From NCBI GenBank assembly GCA_030550235.1, contig JAUQPU010000007.1:1-48283 (forward strand): DNA of 48,283 nucleotides, given 5' to 3'. Below the pieces are notes generated by a model. The model saw nothing but the letters and a program-made list of their open reading frames with translations. It was not told the origin of the DNA and made no database searches. Shown piece by piece: positions 32,235-40,676 of the stretch (its first letter is position 1; each line of letters begins with the position of its first letter). The position numbers were made by a program, and so were the translations under genes. This DNA comes from Thermoproteota archaeon (GTDB taxonomy: Archaea > Thermoproteota > Nitrososphaeria_A > Caldarchaeales > Calditenuaceae).

Positions 32235-33006
32235 CAGGAAGAGAATAGTGATAAGGAGGCGGCTACTGCCCGAAGGTGCTCCCGCTGAGCAGCAGGCAGG
32301 TGACACTGCAGAGGCACAGGATGTTGAGAAACCCAGCCTCGAGCCCCAGGGGATACAGGCCCAACCGCCAGCAGACGCTTATGAAGAGGCTCTGAAAAGT
32401 TTCGAGGGAATCCAAGAAAGGATAAGGAATATCCGGGAGCTCGACCGCTCGATCCAGAGGGTTTTCAAGAAGTGGGATGAGGTGGACCTCCGCTCGGTGA
32501 AGAAGAAGCTGAACCAGCTCACAGATGAGAGGAACGCTGTCCTCAGCGAGAGCCAGAGCTGTGAGAACCTGCTGAATGAGGCTCTTGGATTGTTAGAGAC
32601 GAGGATGAGCGAGTTAGAGGAGCAACTTTTCGACAAACTTGTAGAGGTTGAGTATCTGAGGGAGCGTGGAGACTCTCTTAACGAGGCGGAGGGCTCAAGG
32701 CTCAAGACACTTGAGGGAGAGGTTGAGGAGCACCGGAACAAAATAGCAGAGGTTAAGAAGAAGATATCCGACCTCCAGGTAAAACTCGACAACATTAGGT
32801 CTCTACCCCGCACAATCTCAAAATTAACCACAAGCACTGAGGAGGCTGAGCCCCTATACAAAGAGCTAGTGGCCAAATACAGGGACGAGACAAGAGTGGC
32901 ATCTGCCATCGAGAAGATAATGCAGGATGAGGGTGTCTCGAGGCCCTATGCGATAATTCATCTTTGGAAGGCCGCTTTAAAGCCGAGGGTATCCGGGCAG
33001 TCTTAG
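32227..33006 (+). CDS. Coiled-coil protein coupled to the JAMM gene, function unknown
   Basis: This 259-residue protein is of no family I can name with confidence; it somewhat recalls archaeal coiled-coil COG1340-type proteins. Residues 1-45 are basic then proline/alanine rich and probably flexible. Residues about 55-210 form long coiled coils rich in Glu, Lys, Arg and Leu. The C-terminal 40 residues (ASAIEKIMQDEGVSRPYAI) look like a small helical domain. The GTG start overlaps the JAMM stop codon (GTGAGTGA), so the two proteins are made together and may interact. It has no cysteine/histidine zinc pattern and so is not a RING protein. Confidence 0.8.
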   Translation: MSDRKRIVIRRRLLPEGAPAEQQAGDTAEAQDVEKPSLEPQGIQAQPPADAYEEALKSFEGIQERIRNIRELDRSIQRVFKKWDEVDLRSVKKKLNQLTDERNAVLSESQSCENLLNEALGLLETRMSELEEQLFDKLVEVEYLRERGDSLNEAEGSRLKTLEGEVEEHRNKIAEVKKKISDLQVKLDNIRSLPRTISKLTTSTEEAEPLYKELVAKYRDETRVASAIEKIMQDEGVSRPYAIIHLWKAALKPRVSGQS

Positions 33007-33028
33007 GGCATAGTTTAGGGTCGGGACA

Positions 33029-33038
33029 CTTTAAATAG
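33029..33038 (+). promoter_or_regulatory. TATA box of the fttA gene
   Basis: CTTTAAATAG predicts a transcript start near 33060 and so a leader of about 60 bases, long for this genome. Confidence 0.5.
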
Positions 33039-33063
33039 AGGACTTAACAAATCACTTAGGAGT

Positions 33064-33081
33064 TCCAGGGGATATCCTGGA
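33064..33081 (+). promoter_or_regulatory. Inverted repeat in the fttA leader
   Basis: TCCAGG-GGATAT-CCTGGA forms a six-base-pair stem with a six-base loop in RNA, or a palindromic site in DNA. It starts within a few bases of the predicted transcript start. Confidence 0.4.
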
Positions 33082-33119
33082 CTTAGACAGGTCTTCATGT
33101 GTAAAGGGTGGAAATCAAA

Positions 33120-35021
33120 ATGCTATCAAAGCTGAGGGCAGACATATTCAATTACTTGGCTACGCTGGGTAAGGGTGAGCGTATACTCACTAGGATTGAT
33201 TTTGAGGGGCCTAGAATCGCTATATACACTGCGGAGCCGTCGGTCTTCGCTGAGAGAAACTCTATTGCGAGGGACCTTGTGAACCTGATTAAGAAGAGGA
33301 TAGTCATCAGGCCAGACGAGTCTATCAGAATGCCTCAGGAAGAAGTGAAGAAGATCCTGAAGGAGACGCTGGGCAATTTCCCAGCCAACATAGTGTTTGA
33401 CAACCTCATGGGGGAGGTTGTGATTGAGAGTAACAGTCAGGAGCTCTTCAACTTCCTGACTCCTGAGAGGGTGGCCGCTCTTGAGAGGCAGATAAACTGG
33501 CTAATCACCCTGTCTAGGATGCCGCTTATGCCCTCAAGAACGCTGGAGAAAGTCAAGAAATATCTCTACGGTGATGGCGATGATAGGGTTGAGGTTCTGA
33601 GGAGGATTGGTGAGAGGATCTTTAGGGAGCAGTTGTTTGAGCCTGGAGAGGTCTCGATAACTGTGCTCGGAAGTGGGATGCAGGTCGGCCGTTCAGCCCT
33701 TCTGGTCAGGACTCGGGAGAGCTGTGTATTATTAGACTTTGGCATAAACGCCGGAGCAAGCAAGCCTGTGGAGATGCTCCCGAGAATAGACTTCTTCCCA
33801 GACCTGGTCGACAAGCTGGATGCTGTGATAATCACGCACTCTCATATGGACCATCATGGGGCGCTGCCCCTACTGTTCAAGTATGGCTACCGTGGCCCAG
33901 TCTACATGACCGAGCCCACAATGCCTCTGATGGTCATGGAGCATCTAGACTATCTCAACCTAGCCGCTAAGACAGGCCAGTATCCTCTGTATGGAGAGCA
34001 AGAGGTTAGATTAGCGGCTCGCCATGTGGTCCCACTACGCTATGGTGTAGTAACAAACATCACGCCAGACATTAGAGTTACATTCTATAATGCGGGCCAC
34101 ATTCTAGGCTCCGCAATTGCGCACCTACACGTGGGTGAGGGCTTCCACAACATAGTCTACACTGGCGACTTCAAGTATGAGAGGACTAGGATGCTAGACC
34201 CAGCAACGTCAAAGTTCCCGAGGATCGAGACACTCATCCTCGAAAGCACTTACGGCGCCACACCGATACCATTCACGAGGGAGGAGACAGAGCGTGTCTT
34301 TGCAGAGCATGTAACGCGCACCGTGAGTTCGGGGGGCAGCGTCTTGATTCCTGTACCTGCTGTTGGGCGTGCTCAGGAGATCATGCTAGTTGTTAAGAAT
34401 CTTATAGAGTCTAAAATGATTCCTGAGGTCCCTGTGATACTCGACGGTCTTTTGATAGAGTCCACATCCATCTATAGCAGCTTCCCGGAATACTTCTCAG
34501 CCGAGAGTAGGGATGACTTTCTGGGAGGCGACTCCCTCTTTTTCTCCGACTATTTCGTCAAAGTTAAGAGCCTGAATCACAGGGAGGAGATACTTGAGAG
34601 TAAGGAGCCTATGATTGTGCTGGCTACGTCGGGTATGCTTGAAGGGGGCCCAGTCATCTCCTATCTGAGAAGCCTGTCAGAGAGTGAGAAGAACCTGCTA
34701 CTCTTTGTCAGCTATCAGGTTGAGGGGACGCTTGGGAGGAAGATCTTGAAGGGTATGAGAGAGGTGACGCTGATTAATGAGGAGGGGAAGCAGGAGGTGT
34801 TTAGGCTCTCCATGTCGGTTGAGAAGGTTGACGGATTCTCAGGACACTCCAGCAGGCAGCAGATACTCTCCTATCTGAAGAGGGTCTCGCCTAAGCCTCA
34901 GAACGTCGTGTTTGTCCACGGCGAGCCGGAGGCTGTAAACTCGGTTGCAAGAACCGCTAGGAAGATTCTAGACGCGGCGATATACACTCCAAGAAACCTC
35001 GACACGATAGTTGTCAGCTAG
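33120..35021 (+). CDS. fttA: FttA (aCPSF1): KH-metallo-beta-lactamase-beta-CASP ribonuclease, transcription termination factor
   Basis: The protein of about 633 residues has N-terminal KH-type RNA-binding segments, a metallo-beta-lactamase core with THSHMDHHGALPLL, a beta-CASP insert and later motifs TGDFKYERT, LESTYGATP and FSGHSSRQQI. In archaea FttA cuts the 3' end of nascent RNA to trigger transcription termination, like CPSF73. I prefer the ATG at 33120 because AGGGTGG lies about eight bases before it; a GTG at 33108 adds four residues. Full family length suggests an intact, essential gene. Confidence 0.95.
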   Translation: MLSKLRADIFNYLATLGKGERILTRIDFEGPRIAIYTAEPSVFAERNSIARDLVNLIKKRIVIRPDESIRMPQEEVKKILKETLGNFPANIVFDNLMGEVVIESNSQELFNFLTPERVAALERQINWLITLSRMPLMPSRTLEKVKKYLYGDGDDRVEVLRRIGERIFREQLFEPGEVSITVLGSGMQVGRSALLVRTRESCVLLDFGINAGASKPVEMLPRIDFFPDLVDKLDAVIITHSHMDHHGALPLLFKYGYRGPVYMTEPTMPLMVMEHLDYLNLAAKTGQYPLYGEQEVRLAARHVVPLRYGVVTNITPDIRVTFYNAGHILGSAIAHLHVGEGFHNIVYTGDFKYERTRMLDPATSKFPRIETLILESTYGATPIPFTREETERVFAEHVTRTVSSGGSVLIPVPAVGRAQEIMLVVKNLIESKMIPEVPVILDGLLIESTSIYSSFPEYFSAESRDDFLGGDSLFFSDYFVKVKSLNHREEILESKEPMIVLATSGMLEGGPVISYLRSLSESEKNLLLFVSYQVEGTLGRKILKGMREVTLINEEGKQEVFRLSMSVEKVDGFSGHSSRQQILSYLKRVSPKPQNVVFVHGEPEAVNSVARTARKILDAAIYTPRNLDTIVVS

Positions 35022-35039
35022 CCGCTGGGAAGATATACT

Positions 35040-36335
35040 TCAGAGGTAATCCTCAAGCGTTCCCGTCCTAGGGTCTATCCTTCTCTCTCCCCTAGAAGAC
35101 TTGGGCAGGATCTTCCCATAGACCCCGTCGTATCCAGGGATAATCTCTAACTCCCCACGCCTCATGTCCTCAATAAGAGAGGCTAGCCGCTCGTTAGAGG
35201 CCCGGCCTATCTCCTGTGTCGGTGTGTCTAGAAGTATTTTGTATTCGTTTCCCAAGGTGTTTACTAGGCTGCTGTACTCGCTCCATATCTTCCTACTCTG
35301 GAGGAGTGTCTCGGAGGTGTAGTCTATGTTGATGGATAGGGCTATGAGCTCCTGCAGTGGGATAACGTACATGAAGTCTATTGCGTCTGGTGGCCTGTAT
35401 CCGCGGGGCCTGTCGGCCAGCTCCTCCACTCTGTCCTCAACACCCTTGGTGAGCCTTCGCCCGCACCTTGGGCACTTGTAATCCATCTCTCGAGCCTTCT
35501 CAGGCGGGACAGGGCCCACGCCACACTTTCTATGCCCTGACCAGTGATATTTGCCGTAGCTTGGAGGGACCTCAAGCGTCATCAGCACCCTGGTCTTATC
35601 CCTAGTCTTTAGGGCCTTTACGAGCTCGCGGTATGATGGTGTTTCAAATTTGAAGACGACGGCCTCTCTACCGAGCCGGTAGGGGTAGGGGCTGTGGGAG
35701 TCTGAGGAGCTTAGAAGAACATACCTGTCTAGGCTGCTTACGCGCCAGTTCATGGGGGGGTCTGAGCTCAACCCCGTCTCAATCGCGTATATCTTGTCAG
35801 CCATATCCTCGTAGCATTCCTCGACCCTGTCGACCCCTCCTATGGAGCCAAAGATAGACCACCAGGGAGTCCAGGCGTGTGCTGGGAAGATGAAGCAGTC
35901 CTCGTCAACCTCCAGAACCCTCTCCACGAGCTCGGCTGGCCTGACGTTCAGCACAGGACGACCGTCTGAGGAGATGTCGCCGTATCGTGAGAGCACCTCA
36001 GCAGCCTCTTTCGCCTCCTCGAGGCCTCGGAAGAGTATGACATGGTGTATTCTCCGGGTCTTTCCCCGGAACTCATGAACCGTCGCCACCTCAGTCTGTA
36101 TAATGAATAATATGTCGCTCGGCCCCGACTTCAGCCTGTAGAGCCCTGTGCCGTCTACCTCCGATAGCTCACTTCTCAACTCCCTAAACCATTGCGGGTG
36201 CAATGCGTCGCCCGTCCCCAGCAGGTTCAGGCCCTTAAGGGAGGCGTGGTACCCTATCTCATGGAGAACCATCCGTGGCGAGGTGGCTCCGCTATACCTT
36301 GAGTGTATCTGGAGGTCTGCAATAACTCTGGTCAA
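35040..36335 (-). CDS. EndoQ-like PHP-domain endonuclease
   Basis: The 431-residue protein has an N-terminal PHP domain (VIADLQIHSRYSGATS, then LLGTGDALHP, FIFPAHAWTPWW and SSSDSHSPYP) and a zinc-finger part with CPRCGRRL after HRKCGVGPVPP. This layout is that of endonuclease Q (TIGR00375), which cuts DNA 5' to deaminated bases such as uracil and hypoxanthine. Together with RNase HII, Hel308 and the Y-family polymerase in this window it adds to DNA maintenance. The start is TTG. Confidence 0.88.
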   Translation of the reverse strand: MTRVIADLQIHSRYSGATSPRMVLHEIGYHASLKGLNLLGTGDALHPQWFRELRSELSEVDGTGLYRLKSGPSDILFIIQTEVATVHEFRGKTRRIHHVILFRGLEEAKEAAEVLSRYGDISSDGRPVLNVRPAELVERVLEVDEDCFIFPAHAWTPWWSIFGSIGGVDRVEECYEDMADKIYAIETGLSSDPPMNWRVSSLDRYVLLSSSDSHSPYPYRLGREAVVFKFETPSYRELVKALKTRDKTRVLMTLEVPPSYGKYHWSGHRKCGVGPVPPEKAREMDYKCPRCGRRLTKGVEDRVEELADRPRGYRPPDAIDFMYVIPLQELIALSINIDYTSETLLQSRKIWSEYSSLVNTLGNEYKILLDTPTQEIGRASNERLASLIEDMRRGELEIIPGYDGVYGKILPKSSRGERRIDPRTGTLEDYL

Positions 36336-36397
36336 AGGCTCCTAGCCGTGATGGTTGGGTAGGGATTTAACTCTTCCACTAAATCCACCTCCCGGTA

Positions 36398-39097
36398 CTA
36401 TTCCCCTTCAGCTCTCCCCTCCGCCCGCGATGACCTAATCCGGCCTATGAGGGCTGCGACTAGGGCAACAGCGATGACTAGGACTAGGATGCCGAGTAAC
36501 GTTGCGGAGGGGATGGGAGTCCCCGATACCACAAGAGAGTTGAGCCGGAAATTAAGCACACCCCCTGATGCAAAGGCCTCAAATGTCTCGCCGCCAAGGC
36601 TAACTTGGACGCGATAGGGGGCGAGGGCTTCGGGGAGCCTATTGAAGTATACAGTTCCATCAGCTCCCGTGCTCGCGGATGCTGCTACTAGTCCGGGTTT
36701 GCGGAGAGAGTAGACAACAATCCTCGCACCTTCCACCGGCCTAAAGAATATGTCCTGTACAGTGATACTGATGAATGTCTGCGGGATAATTACCTGTATC
36801 CCCTCGCCTGTGTGTTGAACCTCGTCTCTCAGCAGCTCAATTCCATCCGTCCTCTCTACAGATATGTTGAGGGTTCTGTGGAGGAGCTTGCCAATTTTAG
36901 CTAAACCACTCGATATCGGGTATCTCACACCCTCAACCAGTATTGTGCCGTTGAAGGGAGTTCCATCCCTCCAGAAAACACTGAATCTCGCCGTGCTGAT
37001 TGGCAGCCTAAGACGCGAGCCCCTGGACTGTGAGGGAAGAATATCCGCATCGAAAGCCTTCATCTGCTTCCCATCCTCCAAGAAATAGGCTACTAGCCTG
37101 TGGGCTACGTCAGGTAATAGTGGGGCGTAAAGCCGGCTTCCAATCCCGGTATAGTTTCCCCCGGGGCCGCTGAGCCTCCATTCGACGATTATGTCTGAGC
37201 CCTCACTATCCTCGAAAGAGGCGTTTACATCATAAAGCTTTACATGGAGCTCGAGGATCAGGTTACCTTCCACCCTCACCTCGTCGGAATAAACAGACAC
37301 GTTGTGATAGATTATCCTGAGGTTGTAGAAGCCTTGTGGGACGCCAGGGATTGTCAGGTCTCCGTAAACGTCGCTCCTCGCCGTAATAGTGTGGAATATG
37401 ATATCCGCATTGGGCACCGGTTTCTCGTCCATCGAGAATATTTTGAACCTGATACTATAGATTGGCAGGGTTATCTTTGCAGGCTCGCCGGGCCTGACGA
37501 GAGAGCTGGCGCTTATCCTCAAGTTAAATGCCGTGGACACGTTGACGGCTGTGACTAGGTACGTCGCAATAGGCTGCTGGGTGGTGACTAGGACCCCGTC
37601 TTTCCTCTCAATACCCATGTAGCTTGACTCAGGCGTTGGGCCCTCCACTGTAAAGACGGCGCCAACTTGGTTACCAGCCATGTCCACAGCTGAGACGATT
37701 AGGTCTGAGACAGCCGTCACAGCTGTAAAGCTTAACGGGCTGAACCCATAGGTCGGATGGTAGCCAATATATCTCAGTGCCGAGTGGACCTCAACCCCAC
37801 GCCAGGAAATTACTATAGAGTAGTTACCGGTAGGCAGTAGGTAGAAGCTCGCATACCCTGTGCTGGATTGGTTCAGGTATTGGGCCGTCCTCCCTGTCTG
37901 CGGCTCCTCAATCAGCCGCAGCAACACCGTGGCATTGATGAGCGGTCTTCCCTGCTGATCTATGGGATAGACCCGCAGAGTATAAAGATCTACACGTATC
38001 ATCTCAATAGAGGCTAACTCGATGGCTTCATGCGTAGAGGTGTAGACAACCACGTTGTCTCCGATTAGTGGTGGTTTGTAAACGATGCGGAGCGTGTAGG
38101 TGTAGAAGTCAGGAAGCCTTTCAAACCTCGCAACCCCCTCCTGATCCGCCATAAGGAATAGGGAGTACGGATACATGTGGGCGCTGAGGAGGAGCGTCGC
38201 ATTGCCTAGAGGCATAGCTCCCTCGTGGTCGGTTATTTTTAGGCTGAAGGTTCTATAGTGGCTGAGCCTGAATAGGCCGTAGGCCGAGCCGCTGGGGCCC
38301 CAAAGCCACCAGTGACTCTCACTTCCCAGCGGGCCGTACTGATACTCGTATGTGTAGCCGCTAGGGTATCTGAGAGCGAGTGTGATTGTGGGCTGTATCT
38401 CGAATAGCTGTGATGGGATATCGGATGGGAAACTGAATGGGATTGTGAATATTATCGTCGAGTCGCGTGCCTCGCCTTCAAAGATGTACTTGATGGGGTC
38501 AACGGCGGCGAGGGTCCTCTGAATCGGTATACTCGAGCTTAGGGCCTCGCCATATCCTGGCCATGCGAACCACACCTTGGCAGACTCAACATGGATAGAA
38601 CGGCCGACACAATAGCCGGTTACAGTCACATCCCAGTCCGCAATCTTCCTATCCCCATATACTGCGATATTGGTATCCTTCACTGAATAGTTGAGGATAT
38701 AGCCTGTCGTCTTCATCTTTTCAAGTCTTTTAAAGATGGGCTTCATGTCATCCTCCCACGTCTGGATAAACCTCCTCAGATGGGGGTCCCTGGCCCTCGA
38801 CTCGCAGTCAGTATTAACCAGCTGGAAGGTCAGATTACCAACCTCGCCTGGAAAGAACCTATCGCCATACTCCTCAAGCCATTTGGGCTCTCCACTACCA
38901 CTCGGCTGGCCAAGTGGTAGAAAATATGCCTCAATCCGCCACTGTGGGGGCTGCGCATAGGCAGGTTGAGAGAGGTTTGCAAAGCATAATATTGTGATAA
39001 ATACGGTTAGAGAGAACGAGAAGATAATCATTGGCCAAGCCTTTATAAGAGACCTCAACTTCGGCCTCATACCAATCCAAAGCCCACCACTCCTCAT
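36398..39097 (-). CDS. Large secreted, membrane-anchored protein with repeated Ig/carboxypeptidase-like beta domains
   Basis: The 899-residue protein has an N-terminal signal segment (IIFSFSLTVFITILCFANLS) with a likely cut after AYA, a long extracellular part of beta-sandwich repeats, and a C-terminal membrane helix (LLGILVLVIAVALVAALIG) followed by a short charged tail. Repeats show the pattern of carboxypeptidase regulatory-like domains: a strand with a G-N-A-T-V or P-N-A-D motif and a following GxxxFxxLPxxxYxLRI segment, about 80-100 residues each. It is probably a cell-surface adhesion or S-layer-associated protein. No enzyme motif is visible. Confidence 0.8.
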   Translation of the reverse strand: MRSGGLWIGMRPKLRSLIKAWPMIIFSFSLTVFITILCFANLSQPAYAQPPQWRIEAYFLPLGQPSGSGEPKWLEEYGDRFFPGEVGNLTFQLVNTDCESRARDPHLRRFIQTWEDDMKPIFKRLEKMKTTGYILNYSVKDTNIAVYGDRKIADWDVTVTGYCVGRSIHVESAKVWFAWPGYGEALSSSIPIQRTLAAVDPIKYIFEGEARDSTIIFTIPFSFPSDIPSQLFEIQPTITLALRYPSGYTYEYQYGPLGSESHWWLWGPSGSAYGLFRLSHYRTFSLKITDHEGAMPLGNATLLLSAHMYPYSLFLMADQEGVARFERLPDFYTYTLRIVYKPPLIGDNVVVYTSTHEAIELASIEMIRVDLYTLRVYPIDQQGRPLINATVLLRLIEEPQTGRTAQYLNQSSTGYASFYLLPTGNYSIVISWRGVEVHSALRYIGYHPTYGFSPLSFTAVTAVSDLIVSAVDMAGNQVGAVFTVEGPTPESSYMGIERKDGVLVTTQQPIATYLVTAVNVSTAFNLRISASSLVRPGEPAKITLPIYSIRFKIFSMDEKPVPNADIIFHTITARSDVYGDLTIPGVPQGFYNLRIIYHNVSVYSDEVRVEGNLILELHVKLYDVNASFEDSEGSDIIVEWRLSGPGGNYTGIGSRLYAPLLPDVAHRLVAYFLEDGKQMKAFDADILPSQSRGSRLRLPISTARFSVFWRDGTPFNGTILVEGVRYPISSGLAKIGKLLHRTLNISVERTDGIELLRDEVQHTGEGIQVIIPQTFISITVQDIFFRPVEGARIVVYSLRKPGLVAASASTGADGTVYFNRLPEALAPYRVQVSLGGETFEAFASGGVLNFRLNSLVVSGTPIPSATLLGILVLVIAVALVAALIGRIRSSRAEGRAEGE

Positions 39098-39196
39098 TTA
39101 AGCTCTCCTCTGCGTCAGCAATGTTCTTTTAAATTCTGCATTATCGATAATGAAACACATATATTCTGGTTATATTAGGGGTATTCGATAAGGTAA

Positions 39197-40084
39197 ATGT
39201 CAGTCAGTTCATCGGAATCTTGGCCAATATATAATTCTTCCCTAAAGAACATCATCGCGGACTTTCAATCTTTTTGCTCATGTGTAGCAGTATCCCCCCA
39301 ACAGCCAGTAATCGTCCCAGCAACAATCTTGGGGTCTATGGAAGTTTCATGCGTAGTTGTGGTTGATCGCGATAAGTCTCCCGATCAACCAGTTATTGAG
39401 GGAGTAATTGGGGGTCGTGAAATCGCCCATATGCTTGTCAAAAATACCGATGTATGGCGGCACTTGATGAGGGTGACGGCAAGGGAGGCGTCTATACCCC
39501 CATCCTTGATAGCTGAGGACAATACCTTGGCGGATCTTCTCAATCAGATGTCTAATAGTGGGTACGGTGTCGCGGTGGTAGGTGGGTTGCGGCCGAGGGT
39601 TTTAGACCTGTTGATAGTGTTAAGATATCTTAGAATTAAGAGCCCTGCTATGGCCATGCTGACTAAGTATCGCGCAGCTGATTTTAGCTCTAGGAAGGTT
39701 CTATCTATCGGCATGGATTTTACAGTTCGCGAGTCCGTTCATTTGATGTTGAATAAGGGTGTTAGGAGGTTGATTGTGGAGCCGAGTAAGTTGATTTTGA
39801 GCGATAGGTCTGTCATCGGGTTCTGTTTTGGCTCTATCCAAGGCATGGAGATGATTCGCGATAACCCCGATGCCCTTCTAGACCAGACTATAGGAGAGTT
39901 AGGGGAGTTCCTACTCAAGCCAGCCATTATAGATGCTAACGATAACCTCGCCACCGTACTGAATGCTTTACTTGCGAGTGAGGCCAAGTGCTGCCTCCTA
40001 GACGGTGGGGATGGGATAATTACCCCCTGGGATTTGTCTATCAGGCTTTATCAAAAGGTCAGTGCCCAGGCGAGGCCCATGTAA
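39197..40084 (+). CDS. CBS-domain-like protein
   Basis: The 295-residue soluble protein looks like divergent tandem CBS domains: SCVVVVDRDKSPDQPVIEG, DNTLADLLNQMSNSGYGVAVV, MDFTVRESVHLMLNKGVRRLIV and DNLATVLNALLASEAKCCLLD each follow the helix-strand rhythm of CBS repeats. CBS pairs bind adenine nucleotides and regulate enzymes or channels; no fused effector is present. TTATATTA lies 20-27 bases before the ATG. It stands alone between a surface protein gene and the replication operon. Confidence 0.72.
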   Translation: MSVSSSESWPIYNSSLKNIIADFQSFCSCVAVSPQQPVIVPATILGSMEVSCVVVVDRDKSPDQPVIEGVIGGREIAHMLVKNTDVWRHLMRVTAREASIPPSLIAEDNTLADLLNQMSNSGYGVAVVGGLRPRVLDLLIVLRYLRIKSPAMAMLTKYRAADFSSRKVLSIGMDFTVRESVHLMLNKGVRRLIVEPSKLILSDRSVIGFCFGSIQGMEMIRDNPDALLDQTIGELGEFLLKPAIIDANDNLATVLNALLASEAKCCLLDGGDGIITPWDLSIRLYQKVSAQARPM

Positions 40085-40159
40085 TACCGTGGAGAGATTT
40101 CTTTCGCCGAGGTCTCTCTACATAATTAAACACGTCCTTACCCGGGGTATTACAGAGGT

Positions 40160-40675
40160 ATGCCTTCGGATGGGGGGAGGATCGGTCAGCTGGTCTCGCA
40201 TGTCAGGGTTAGAATGACGCGAGACGTGGCCAGGCTGAGGGTTGGTGGGCGCGAGCTGGTGGATTTGAGGCAGGGTTCGCAGCTGACTCTCCCGCTCTGG
40301 GCTGCTGAGAGGGTCTGGGATGAGGGCCTGGCCGAGCCTATCGAAGGCGTCATTGATCTCTCGAAGCTTACCCAGCTTGCTTGGAGGGAGAGGAGGAGCG
40401 CGGTCGAGCTGGTGGAGCTTACAGAGAGATTCTACTACACCGCAGCTTCTGCCCTAGCTGGGCTCAGGGAGAGGGACCCAGTCACCCATAAAGCCTTCCT
40501 AGAAAGTTACCAAGACATAGTCTCGATCAGGCTGGCTAAGATTCTTGGCTTCGCAGCGCGGCGGCTCGACCCCTCTCTAATCAAGAATATGACGGAGGAG
40601 GAGAAGGAGCTCTACACTCATGTCAGGGCTGTGGTGGAGTCTTGGCTAGAGTCTATCGGCTTGGGGGTGAAGTAG
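40160..40675 (+). CDS. gins23: GINS complex subunit (Gins23 type)
   Basis: The 171-residue protein starts with a small beta domain (VRVRMTRDVARLRVGGREL to SQLTLPLWAAERVWDEGL) and continues as a helical domain (about 70-170). The order, beta B-domain first then helical A-domain, is that of Psf2/Psf3 and archaeal Gins23. GINS binds and activates the MCM helicase within the archaeal CMG assembly. The stop is one base before the MCM start codon, which supports the call. Confidence 0.85.
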   Translation: MPSDGGRIGQLVSHVRVRMTRDVARLRVGGRELVDLRQGSQLTLPLWAAERVWDEGLAEPIEGVIDLSKLTQLAWRERRSAVELVELTERFYYTAASALAGLRERDPVTHKAFLESYQDIVSIRLAKILGFAARRLDPSLIKNMTEEEKELYTHVRAVVESWLESIGLGVK

Positions 40676-40676
40676 G

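Noticed and set aside
32379-32909. 176-codon antisense frame inside the coiled-coil gene
   Set aside because: It is a Ser/Leu-rich shadow caused by the Glu/Lys-rich coding strand and has no recognisable domain.
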